Source: Desulfitobacterium_A nosdiversum (GTDB lineage Bacteria; Bacillota; Desulfitobacteriia; Desulfitobacteriales; Desulfitobacteriaceae). From it: 64,000 nucleotides of DNA. The notes beneath the pieces are model-generated. The model had not been told where the DNA came from, made no database searches, and saw nothing but the letters and a program-made list of their open reading frames with translations. A program made the position numbers and the translations under genes. This document shows, piece by piece, positions 25,956 to 33,450 of the stretch. Every line of letters starts with the position of its first letter. Within the stretch, counting starts at the first letter, position 1. The stretch lies in the NCBI RefSeq assembly GCF_049860565.1, contig NZ_CP172056.1:3596001-3660000 (forward strand). The letters run 5' to 3'.

Positions 25956-26180
25956 TCACATATCTCTGCTGTCCCGACGATGTCTTTTCAATCGGAACAA
26001 CCCTATATCATCTGTTTTGATACAATTGAGAAATAAGGTGCCAAGGAGCAATCGATCACTGCGAGAAATCCTATTCCATTTATATCCCTTTAATAAATCA
26101 CGTACAAGGAACACTTCGCTGGGTAATAGATTTGATAATTCATCTTTTGCTTTATCTAATAATTCATTCACTGTTGGCAT
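25956..26180 (-). CDS. Small DUF1413-like protein
   Basis: Start ATG 26180 with GGGAG 7 nt upstream; the frame is open to 26291. 74 residues: MPTVNELLDKAKDELSNLLP, EVFLVRDLLKGYKWNRISRS, LLGTLFLNCIKTDD. The pattern RDLFKGYEWNRI...DRLLLGTLFLN is, as I recall it, DUF1413, a small family whose function I do not know. It ends 13 bases before the effector gene and opens the operon, so it may be a regulator or cofactor of the defence system. Confidence 0.6.
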   Translation of the reverse strand: MPTVNELLDKAKDELSNLLPSEVFLVRDLLKGYKWNRISRSDRLLLGTLFLNCIKTDDIGLFRLKRHRRDSRDM

Positions 26181-26356
26181 TTTCTTAACTCCCACAAGAA
26201 TAACAATATCAACAACATTATTATACCAATTGTACCTATATTGGAAGTATATTACAAGAAAAATCGACCGAAAATTTGGTAATTCTACCATTTACAACAT
26301 CCTAATTTCTGCTTTCATGACTTCCTCTTCTTCTGCATCCCAGAGTGCCTCCATTT

Positions 26357-26461
26357 CTACTCTATTGCTACCCGCAAATCTTTAGCTTCGACTTCCCCCA
26401 TTTGAATTGGAGCAAAATGAGAGATAATCTCTTGACACAGATTCTGATCTGGGCAGTTCAT
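26357..26461 (-). CDS. Short ORF, probably a frameshifted remnant
   Basis: 34 codons from ATG 26461 with an excellent ribosome site (GGAGG, 7 nt upstream): MNCPDQNLCQEIISHFAPIQ ... KDLRVAIE and TAG. Directly after it another frame continues MEALWDAEEEVMKAEIRML, whose sequence would join well. The original product was probably about 55 residues and is now frameshifted. No family recognised. Confidence 0.4.
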   Translation of the reverse strand: MNCPDQNLCQEIISHFAPIQMGEVEAKDLRVAIE

Positions 26462-26518
26462 AAGAAATCCTCCAAAGACTGATTCACATATCAAACGGCA
26501 ACACATATTCGTCATTAT

Positions 26519-26767
26519 TTACTTGTCGATTCGCTTTTTCAGCCAGTCGATATGTTCCAAATACAAAAGCCACTGAATGTCATCTATACACTCAATGGCT
26601 TAAGCCTTTGATATAACAAGGTTTTATCGTTTTTTCAACTTCACAACCGTTTCAACGTGCCTTGAGGATACAAAAAAGATGCCGCATTCCTCTGGTATCC
26701 CCCTGGCGGCGGGGTATGTCAGAAATGTCTGCCATAGTTGTCTAATCAAAAAATAACTATAATGCAT
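26519..26767 (-). repeat. HVE repeat R8 with flanking conserved block
   Basis: Minus-strand frame 26767-26624 encodes TYPAARGIPEECGIFFVSS then RHVETVVKLKKR and a stop. Downstream, the ATAGATGACATTCA block opens a frame IDDIQWLLYLEHIDWLKKRI ending at 26519; this is the fullest version of a second coding-like segment whose beginning (IDDI-Y/W) is also kept in R1, R4 and R5. It follows the 26790-27263 gene directly. Confidence 0.75.
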
Positions 26768-26789
26768 TACTTCCCTATTGTCAGGAAGT

Positions 26790-27263
26790 TTAATCTTTTG
26801 CTAATGGACTTGTCTTTCTGAAGAACCAGGATGCAAAGCTCCACCAACAAAGAAACAAGAAAAATTCTGGTATGGGATATAGCCAACTTACAAAGTCATA
26901 TAGACCGGCATTACGGACTACATAGGCATATCCAAGGCTAATACAGGCCCATGCAAAAATATAAGTAAATCTAAAAGATCGTTTTAAAGGTAAAAAGTAC
27001 AGGAATAGCATTACAGTAACTGTCCAGCTCGGTGGCGATAGTGCCATCATTTTCGACACATAAAAAATACCCTGATTTTTAAACCACATAATTCCTAATA
27101 TATTTTGCTCCAAACCGACAACTAAAACATCGCCTAATCCACCAACGATGAGCCCATATATAAGGTATTCCTTATATTTTCTTTTTGGAATAAAAATTAA
27201 TGTTAAGCAAAATGTAAAAAATAGAAACATAGGGTAGAATAACAATGTTACCATTCTTTCCAT
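26790..27263 (-). CDS. CBO0543-type membrane protein
   Basis: 157 residues with five hydrophobic helices (about 7-25, 33-52, 80-100, 105-122 and 130-148), a basic PKRKYKEYL segment after the first, and PSWTVTVMLFLYFLPLKR. This layout and the aromatic-rich C-terminus (FFLFLCWWSFASWFFRKT) resemble the CBO0543 family of spore-forming Firmicutes, of unknown function. Single-gene unit ending at repeat R8. Start at 27263; an alternative Met is at codon 4. Confidence 0.65.
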   Translation of the reverse strand: MERMVTLLFYPMFLFFTFCLTLIFIPKRKYKEYLIYGLIVGGLGDVLVVGLEQNILGIMWFKNQGIFYVSKMMALSPPSWTVTVMLFLYFLPLKRSFRFTYIFAWACISLGYAYVVRNAGLYDFVSWLYPIPEFFLFLCWWSFASWFFRKTSPLAKD

Positions 27264-27393
27264 GGTGACCTCTCAGAAGTGTATTATCTAGATTATTATT
27301 ACATTAAAGAAGGAACATAATCCATAATTAAAATCTAACTAGTTTCATAATGTGAGAGTGATTAGTTGTGATAAATATAAAGATATAGAGCAG

Positions 27394-27602
27394 TTAAAGA
27401 ATTAATATTCCCCGTCCATCATAAACACTTAAACTATTACCCCTATGCCTTATAGCCCGGTCTAAAGCCATAATTAAAGCAACAGCACCGTCAATACGTT
27501 CGGTGCTGTTCTCTTTGTTCGTTTAATATTGCCTGCCGGATCCATTTTTATATAGATGTTGTCCATCATCCAGCGAAGGACCGGATTACCGCCATGAGGA
27601 AT
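27394..27602 (-). pseudogene. Phage terminase large subunit, C-terminal remnant
   Basis: The minus strand encodes HGGNPVLRWMMDNIYIKM, DPAGNIK, then after a frameshift near 27515 STERIDGAVALIMALDRAIR and NSLSVYDGRGILIL with a stop at 27394. This is the unmistakable C-terminus of a phage terminase large subunit (DP.GNIKP.K...TERIDG..A.IMALDRA). Only the end of the gene is present, fused in frame to a DUF4180 fragment, so it marks an old prophage deletion. Confidence 0.8.
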
Positions 27603-27752
27603 TTTATTCTCCATCGTCAGATGATTACTTCCGGTTTCGTATTGAACAGCCATCATAAAATCAAAAGCAGACTGTGCATCGGAAATGAGCTTTTCCGAGC
27701 TGTTTACCACTGCCAATTTCAAACCGTTCACTTCAATTGTCCGGATATTCAT
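27603..27752 (-). pseudogene. DUF4180 protein, N-terminal fragment fused to terminase remnant
   Basis: About 50 codons from ATG 27752 (GAAGGAG upstream): MNIRTIEVNGLKLAVVNS, SEKLISDAQSAFDFMM and QYETGSNHLTM. This is the N-terminal half of DUF4180, a roughly 110-residue family of unknown function. The frame then crosses into terminase sequence without a stop, giving a chimeric 92-residue ORF (27474-27752). Confidence 0.6.
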
Positions 27753-27789
27753 AGTACTCCTTCCTTCAATTTTTCATGATATTTCCGCT

Positions 27790-27880
27790 CTAACAAGCAT
27801 ACGTCTCAACATGCCTCGAGGGTACAAATAAGATGCTTGCAGAAGCTGGTATCCCCTTAGCAGCAAGGTATTTTTTGAAA
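27790..27880 (-). repeat. HVE repeat R9
   Basis: Minus-strand frame ending at 27790 encodes KYLAAKGIPASASILFVPS then RHVETYAC and a stop. It lies 107 bases after the stop of the AbiH/SIR2-like gene. Confidence 0.75.
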
Positions 27881-27986
27881 CCATGCCTGCGCATTTCGTG
27901 TATTTGCATATTTCTGAGTAAAAAGTACGCCCCCTAACAAAAATTTCCCTGAACTGTCCGTCCAAAGGAACATTTCCCTTACCGTG

Positions 27987-29045
27987 TTATTTGATTTTTT
28001 CCCAAATTACATTCCATGATTCTAAATTACATTCCTTTTTCTGTTCCACAAAACGTGTTGAAACCAAATAATGGAATGAAGCATTACTAACTTTATCTGG
28101 CTCGCAATAATATATAACTTTTTTAATTAAATGGTTATTTCGTATAGCTTCATTAATATGCTGATCATTCTCACCACTATATCCCAAAATATAAAGTTCA
28201 TCCAGATCTTCTGAGGCTAATTTATTCAAATACGACATAAATAGAGTTTGATTACTCTTTTTATGTTTCATTAAGCCCAGTTTTTGTGTTCCATTAACGC
28301 CAAGTACTATTATGTATTCAGACTTATTTGATGATGAATAATCAACTTGATTAAATGATTTACAACAAAACCCACCATGAAGATGCTTAACTTTATTATG
28401 AAATATATCATCCAATATTAAATCATAATTTGTTGTATATATGGTTTTAAATTTCCGAAAATACCGTTCCAGTTTCTTTTTATTTATTTTATCTGTATGA
28501 TCAAATTGTTTTTCATCATCACTATACTTCAAATGAAAATCGCCGTTATTATATAAAATCATATTTATTTCAGATGAAAACTTTTCATATAAAGAATCAG
28601 GAATTATTTTTATTTTTCTTGCCATATCAATAATTTTCAAAGGTGACTCAATACCTGAAATATTACTTTTATATATCTCATAAACTAGTCCAGCATCATA
28701 AAAATATTCTCGGCAGACACTTTCAGCCTGAGTAAATCCATATTCTTTTAATGCATTGATAATATGCATCTCTATGTTAGGTTCTATATACAAGTCTGTA
28801 GGCCAAGGTTGTACCCCTTCTAAACTGCCATCATCTAAAGCTTCATAGATTCCATGACTATATAGAACTTGCACCGGCTCTACATTTTCAAACTTATTAT
28901 GCAACCGAAATTTGGAGAAGAAATTTTCTACCCGTTGCAATTCGTCAGGTAAACGATTTTTTAGTTCGGCCATAAGATTTTTACTTTTGTAATACTCAAT
29001 TATTTGAGAAGAGAAACCATTTCCTATAATAATAGCTTTTTTCAA
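27987..29045 (-). CDS. AbiH/SIR2-like defence protein
   Basis: 352 residues. It begins KKAIIIGNGFSSQI, a Rossmann-type nucleotide-binding loop; later come KTIYTTNYDLILDD, KHLHGGF and ELYILGYSGENDQHI, in the order typical of SIR2-like and AbiH-like proteins. In such families the domain depletes NAD or otherwise causes abortive infection; which applies here is not clear. It is alone between repeats R9 and R10, so it is a single-gene cargo unit. AT-rich, unlike the methyltransferase unit beside it. Confidence 0.75.
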   Translation of the reverse strand: MKKAIIIGNGFSSQIIEYYKSKNLMAELKNRLPDELQRVENFFSKFRLHNKFENVEPVQVLYSHGIYEALDDGSLEGVQPWPTDLYIEPNIEMHIINALKEYGFTQAESVCREYFYDAGLVYEIYKSNISGIESPLKIIDMARKIKIIPDSLYEKFSSEINMILYNNGDFHLKYSDDEKQFDHTDKINKKKLERYFRKFKTIYTTNYDLILDDIFHNKVKHLHGGFCCKSFNQVDYSSSNKSEYIIVLGVNGTQKLGLMKHKKSNQTLFMSYLNKLASEDLDELYILGYSGENDQHINEAIRNNHLIKKVIYYCEPDKVSNASFHYLVSTRFVEQKKECNLESWNVIWEKIK

Positions 29046-29059
29046 AATAACACCTCCTC

Positions 29060-29230
29060 TTGCCCATTTTTTGCTCCAAAACCACTACTATTGTGGTCAG
29101 ACTTTCTCATTTCTCCTTCCTGCCACTTTTCGCCATCATTATTATATTCTCTACACTATACTTTCCACGTGCCTTGAGTGGTCAAAAAAGATGTCGTACC
29201 CCTCTGGTTTCCCCTTGATGGCGGATCAAT
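29060..29230 (-). repeat. HVE repeat R10 (long form, frameshifted)
   Basis: Minus strand encodes FFDHSRHVESIV then a stop at 29151; the other frame continues ENIIMMAKSGRKEK to a stop at 29107, so one indel separates it from the R1/R4/R5 tail. A hairpin CCACTA-CTATTG-TGGTC follows. It lies about 30 bases after the 29256 methyltransferase stop. Confidence 0.7.
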
Positions 29231-29255
29231 TACCCCGAATTCAGGAGTTAAAAGC

Positions 29256-29936
29256 TTATAGCATTAACCTTTCACTATACACATTCGTCACAACATCTCG
29301 GCGCAGTAGACCATCAACATTTTCACGATCAAATATGGCGTTCATTTCATCAATATGTGCAGCATATCCGGGGTCAGACGGCAAAGGGTCGCGTGAATGA
29401 GATGTCATGTATGCAAGCCAGCTTTCCCGCATGTAAAATATGGGATTTGGAAATTCCCTCACAGTCGGACTTTTATAAAACGCATCGGTTGATTGCTTGC
29501 TGTGCGTTATGCTACTGCCACCTGGTGTGTTGTTATACACTGTAATTACGAGACATCCGGGTTTGCCAATCCGAAAGCACTCCGCCCTAAACGAATCTGG
29601 GTTGAACCAGTGGAGTGCCTGCGCACAAGTAATGATATCCACGCTGTGATCGGGCAAGGTGGTGGCTTCTGCCGAGCCAACAATAAGCTTGACATTCGAG
29701 TATGGCAAAAGCGTCAAGGAGAGTTGTTCCTGCATATCCGCGTTAGGTTCAACCGCAAAAACGGGATATCCACGCTTTGCAAGCAACATTGTGAATTTCC
29801 CTGTTCCTGCGCCGATATCGGCAAGCACCGCTTTGGGAGGCACTAGTGTGCAGATGTAATCCATCGCGGCATCAGGATACCCAGGCCGTGCCTTGGCATA
29901 AGCTTCCGCCTTACCGGTGAAAAGTTCTGTGTTCAT
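29256..29936 (-). CDS. SAM-dependent methyltransferase (class I)
   Basis: 226 residues. FTGKAEAYAKARPGYP at the N-terminus, LADIGAGTGKFTMLLAKRG (motif I), VFAVEPNADMQ (motif II), SAEATTLPDHSVDIITCAQALHWF (motifs III-IV). This is the UbiE/methyltransferase-11 pattern common in small-molecule methylation; the substrate is unknown. Ribosome site AGGAGGG precedes ATG 29936. Single-gene unit between R10 and R11. Confidence 0.85.
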   Translation of the reverse strand: MNTELFTGKAEAYAKARPGYPDAAMDYICTLVPPKAVLADIGAGTGKFTMLLAKRGYPVFAVEPNADMQEQLSLTLLPYSNVKLIVGSAEATTLPDHSVDIITCAQALHWFNPDSFRAECFRIGKPGCLVITVYNNTPGGSSITHSKQSTDAFYKSPTVREFPNPIFYMRESWLAYMTSHSRDPLPSDPGYAAHIDEMNAIFDRENVDGLLRRDVVTNVYSERLML

Positions 29937-29955
29937 CGTTCAGACCCTCCTGTCT

Positions 29956-30055
29956 TTATATCACCCTCTCGAGCAAGCAACATACCTCAACGTGCCTTGA
30001 ACGGTCAATAAAGATGCCGCATGAAGATGGTAGTCCCTTGGTGGAAAATCTTTAA
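29956..30055 (-). repeat. HVE repeat R11
   Basis: Minus-strand frame ending at 29956 encodes FSTKGLPSSCGIFIDR then SRHVEVCCLLERVI and a stop. The peptide agrees with the other copies although the DNA differs at many third positions. It begins 17 bases after the stop of the 30072 gene. Confidence 0.8.
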
Positions 30056-30071
30056 TGAAATTGGAATATAC

Positions 30072-30392
30072 TTATTCAACAAAAGGATTCCTGTCATCTG
30101 GAACTTCCTGAATAATTACTATAGGATCTGAGATTAGACCATATTGTTCATCCTCAGGATATGTCACAGCAATTGTTGGATTACTCCCTGCATATGCTAT
30201 GACACTCTCCATCGAATCCCATTTCGTACATAAAAAGAAATGAGCATATCCTTCTTGTTCTATAATTTTTAAAAAGGCTCCTCTGTTTCCCAAAATTGCC
30301 AGAGTATCTTTTACACCTGTCTCATATTCATATTTTTCAAATGCATCCCTCATTTCTATTGGAACAATTCCATGCCATGTTCTTGATATCAT
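30072..30392 (-). CDS. Antibiotic-biosynthesis-monooxygenase-like (ABM fold) protein
   Basis: 106 residues: ISRTWHGIVPIEMRDAFEKY, then GNRGAFLKI, EGYAHFFLCTKWDSMESVIAYAG and PIVIIQEVP. This is the dimeric alpha-beta barrel pattern of ABM-like proteins, in which W..W.S.E....FAG is typical. Such proteins act as small monooxygenases, heme-degrading enzymes or have no known activity. Ribosome site GGAG about 7 nt upstream of ATG 30392. Single-gene unit between R11 and R12. Confidence 0.65.
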   Translation of the reverse strand: MISRTWHGIVPIEMRDAFEKYEYETGVKDTLAILGNRGAFLKIIEQEGYAHFFLCTKWDSMESVIAYAGSNPTIAVTYPEDEQYGLISDPIVIIQEVPDDRNPFVE

Positions 30393-30420
30393 TTCTCATT
30401 CTCCTTATCATTACCTAACT

Positions 30421-30600
30421 CTATTTATCTTTTTCCAGAAGACAAACTACTTCTGTATGCCTTGAGGGTACAAAAAAGATGCCAATAGAGCCTGGTTGGG
30501 CCTTGGCAGTAGATATATTTCTGAAACAGTCGCCTGTGTATGCCATTTTTATTCGGCGCCTTCTTTTTGCTTTACAATTTAAGTAAATTGTACGCAATGA
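30421..30600 (-). repeat. HVE repeat R12 with palindromic 5' arm
   Basis: Minus-strand ORF 30546-30421 encodes MAYTGDCFRNISTAKAQPGS then IGIFFVPSRHTEVVCLLEK-DK and a stop. Upstream, TACAATTTA-CT-TAAATTGTA (30573-30592) is a perfect dyad. The segment from the dyad to the STAK codons is also present in R13. Confidence 0.78.
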
Positions 30601-30796
30601 TTTCTATTATTTTTATTTCTTTAGGAACAATGCACTTGTCACAATACGGTTAGGAAATATGTATCATCTTCAATTGCTTCACTCTTATACCTGTTTTGAA
30701 ACAAATGACTAGTCCGGGAACATTTTAAATTATGCCATCGTGCATATCCAACAGTTATTCTCTTTATTGATTCCACTGCTTGATAGAAGCGACTGG

Positions 30797-31690
30797 CTAA
30801 TCCCTCGCGCTTTCGATTCGTCTTAGTTTCTCAGTGTCCCGAGCTGGAGATGAACCGAAGAAGCGGGAGTACTCTCGATTAAACTGTGAAGGACTCTGAT
30901 AACCAACTTGATATGCGGCACTGGCTACTGCATAGCCCTCAAATGCAATGAGGTTTCTAGCCTCCAAAAGCCTTAATTGCTTTTGAAATTGAATCGGGCT
31001 TAAACCCGTTGCCCGTTTAAACTGACGGTGAAAGGTATTTATAGCCATACCAGATTTTGATGCGATCTCACCGATGTCTATTGGCTTCGTATAGTTATCG
31101 CGAAGCCATTTTACAGTCTGAGAAATCTTAGAGAAATTACTTTCTCGCAAGCCAAGTTGCCTCAGATACCATCCTTGTGGTCCCATCAGAACGCGATAAA
31201 GGATTTCGCGTTCATAAGCTGGTGCAAGAGCTGGAATATCTCTTGGTGTTTTCGTTAATCGCAATAAGCGCAACCATACCTCCATGAATTCAATGTCTAT
31301 TTCACAAGCTGCGAAATGTTCAGAAGCAGTTGGCATTAGATCTCCAGGAAGATCTCTTAATAAACTCTGAAGAACATTCTGATTTAACTCAAGACCGAGG
31401 GACATGTAAGGACGGCCATCACGGTCTGGATGTACACTCGCCGTTGCGGGAACATGTACCGGTAACACGTAATATGAAGGCCCTTCCAGGGCAGTGCTAC
31501 GTTCCCCAATTGAAAGAATCTTTGTTCCTTGAACCGTAAAACCAATCATCGGCTTGTAGAGCGCTGCGAGTTGATGTGTGGGAATGTCTCCCTTAATCAT
31601 GCTTAGCCCCGGTACTCCGGTTTCGATTGGTCGAGTGCCTGCTCTTTTCATTAGATCGATAATTTCATCTAAAACTTTATTCATACACAT
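30797..31690 (-). CDS. AraC-family transcriptional regulator (AraC_N type)
   Basis: 297 residues: an N-terminal cupin-like AraC_N domain (GVPGLSMIKGDIPTHQLAALYKP..., PVHVPATASV) and a C-terminal pair of HTH motifs (IDIGEIASKSGMAINTFHRQ and ASAAYQVGYQSPSQFNREYS). Divergent from the short-chain dehydrogenase at 31902, the usual arrangement for this subfamily, whose members respond to small molecules and activate the neighbouring oxidoreductase. GC and codon use are higher than in the defence units to the left. Confidence 0.88.
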   Translation of the reverse strand: MCMNKVLDEIIDLMKRAGTRPIETGVPGLSMIKGDIPTHQLAALYKPMIGFTVQGTKILSIGERSTALEGPSYYVLPVHVPATASVHPDRDGRPYMSLGLELNQNVLQSLLRDLPGDLMPTASEHFAACEIDIEFMEVWLRLLRLTKTPRDIPALAPAYEREILYRVLMGPQGWYLRQLGLRESNFSKISQTVKWLRDNYTKPIDIGEIASKSGMAINTFHRQFKRATGLSPIQFQKQLRLLEARNLIAFEGYAVASAAYQVGYQSPSQFNREYSRFFGSSPARDTEKLRRIESARD

Positions 31691-31794
31691 ATTCTATCAC
31701 ATGACTTCCTATTCCCCAACACAATTTTGAAACCATTCGGCATTTCTAGGCTCTTTTTATGATAAAAACAGGGGATAATCCGGGTGTTTCGAAA

Positions 31795-31834
31795 GCATCA
31801 TTGGTGGTTTTAGGCAATCAAAAGGCACCATTGG
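31795..31834. promoter_or_regulatory. Direct repeats, likely AraC-protein binding sites
   Basis: GCATCATTGG (31795-31804) and GCACCATTGG (31825-31834) are spaced exactly 30 bases, three helical turns, in the divergent AraC/SDR promoter. This is the spacing expected for an AraC-family activator upstream of the SDR gene. Confidence 0.5.
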
Positions 31835-31901
31835 ATCTAGGTTATTTCAGCAGAAACAACTAGAATAGAATCCAGATCGAACAACAAAAAAGGAGGATCT
31901 T

Positions 31902-32657
31902 ATGAAAATTGCAATCGTAACAGGTGGAAGTAATGGCATTGGAAAAGCAACCGCGCTTGAGCTTGGCAAGCGCGGAATTAACGTCATTCTCACATACAAT
32001 TCCTATAAGGATAGAGCAGAAGCTGTCGTTAAGGAAATTGAGAAGAACAAAGGAGTTCGAGCTGTAGCACTGAAGTTGGATCTGACTCAAAGATCAACAT
32101 TCGAAGATTTCGTTCTAGAAGTGAAAAAGAGCCTCAAAGAAATTTGGAATAGAACGACTTTTGATTACTTAGTCAATAATGGCGGTGTTGGTGGGCCAAT
32201 GATGTTCATTGAGATGAGTGAAGAGTACTTCGACAAGATTCTTAATACGAACTTCAAAGGACCCGTTTTTTTAACACAACACCTCGTCCGATTCATGGAT
32301 GATGCCGGAGCCATCGTAAATACCACGAGTACATCCAAGAACCAATCATTTCCTGGGTACTCCGCCTACGGCTCGTTAAAAGCAGCGTTGTCATCTTGGA
32401 CTCGCTACGTCGCCAAAGAACTTGCACCGCGCAAAATTCGGGTCAACGCAGTTTCTCCCGGTCCTACGCACAGCAATTTTGGCGATGGAGTATTCGATAA
32501 ACATCCTGAATTCATCCAGCCGCTGGCAGAGCAATCTGTATTTGGCAGAATCGGCCAACCCGAAGATCTTGCGAAGGTCATTGTGAACCTATTGTCCGAT
32601 GATTTCGGCTGGGTTACAGCCCAGGACATTGAAGTGTCTGGCGGACATTTGCTTTAA
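31902..32657 (+). CDS. Short-chain dehydrogenase/reductase (SDR)
   Basis: 251 residues with the classical SDR motifs: VTGGSNGIGKAT (NAD(P)-binding TGxxxGxG), NNGGVGG, catalytic Ser in VNTTSTSK, YSAYGSLKAAL (YxxxK) and VNAVSPGPTHSNF. Ribosome site AGGAGG 7 nt upstream. The second-strand arrangement (TYNSYKDRAE) without an Asp suggests NADP. Divergent from the AraC regulator. The substrate is unknown. Confidence 0.9.
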   Translation: MKIAIVTGGSNGIGKATALELGKRGINVILTYNSYKDRAEAVVKEIEKNKGVRAVALKLDLTQRSTFEDFVLEVKKSLKEIWNRTTFDYLVNNGGVGGPMMFIEMSEEYFDKILNTNFKGPVFLTQHLVRFMDDAGAIVNTTSTSKNQSFPGYSAYGSLKAALSSWTRYVAKELAPRKIRVNAVSPGPTHSNFGDGVFDKHPEFIQPLAEQSVFGRIGQPEDLAKVIVNLLSDDFGWVTAQDIEVSGGHLL

Positions 32658-32700
32658 GAATATCTAGATTAATATTTCAGTCTAAAATGGCCAAAGAAAA

Positions 32701-32740
32701 AGACGTGAAAGCTTCGTAAGCTCTCACGTCTTTAATATTT
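32701..32740 (+). terminator. Terminator after the SDR gene
   Basis: AGACGTGAAAGCTT pairs with AAGCTCTCACGTCT around a short loop (one A-C mismatch), followed by TTTAATATTT. Confidence 0.65.
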
Positions 32741-32872
32741 CATCAATGTTTACTTTAACTCCCGTCAGTTGACTTCATTTTCAGTTGTCCGATAGATTCG
32801 GACAACTGACTTCCTTCAGAATTAAGTTTGGATTTCAATCACTCCAATATTAACGTGGACGATCAGTTCCTG

Positions 32873-33387
32873 TTAAGACCTCAATAACGTCAACAATCGA
32901 GAAGAACCATTTTTCTTGCTCTTCGTCCCATATAACTCGGACTCTTTATCTTCAAATAACTTGAGCGTAAGCGCGATGCCTTGGAAAACGCATATCCTGA
33001 AATCACCGGTTCCACACTCACCGACTGGAATTAGCCATGAATTGTTCCCGCTCTTCTTCCTGGACATCCAGAAGGATCGAGGCTTGGGTGTAAGTCAGAT
33101 TTCCAACCGGTTGGAAATCTGGCAAGCTTTCGCCGGCAGAAGCGGCTGACAGGCTGGACCCATATTCCTCATAAAAATGCATCTGGTTAGCCGGGGTACT
33201 CTTGGAATACCGGACCGATTCCTGCAGCCATTGGCCCCATGCTCCATATGGAACCAAATCCTTGGCTTCCTTCAGCCGCCGCCCGATCTCGGCAGCATTG
33301 GTAAGGAGAATTTTCCCGGTCTCCGGTCTGTTGGTTGATCTGGTTGATTTCCGCAGCGCGCTCTGATACTGTTGTTCCGATAAACAT
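32873..33387 (-). pseudogene. DUF3102 phage/element protein, frameshifted
   Basis: Minus-strand pieces: SERAAEINQINQQT (33387 frame), then TNAAEIGRRLKEAKDLVPYG, AWGQWLQESVRYSKSTPANQ, MHFYEEYGSS and NLTYTQASILLDVQEEER in another frame. This matches the DUF3102 domain (AxEIGRRLxEAKxLVPHGEWGxWL...), found in phages and conjugative elements. The C-terminal part (VGECGTGDFRICVFQG...) is in a third frame and not recognised. At least two frameshifts make it non-functional. Confidence 0.65.
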
Positions 33388-33450
33388 AGCGGAAAGATCT
33401 TCCCACTTGAAGCGGGAAGACCTTAGCTTACCGATGAACCTCTCGGTTTT

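Noticed and set aside
27774..27965. 63-residue minus-strand ORF
   Set aside because: It lies in a frame of repeat R9 other than the conserved HVE frame and has no ribosome site, so it is a by-product of the repeat.
9630..30600. Classical integron attC sites
   Set aside because: The long repeats end in CGTTGAG, which resembles the attC core GTTRRRY, but GTT is not kept in R3, R6, R7 or R12, no matching RYYYAAC box is found at the other end, and no IntI gene is present. The shared feature is a protein-coding frame, not an attC fold.
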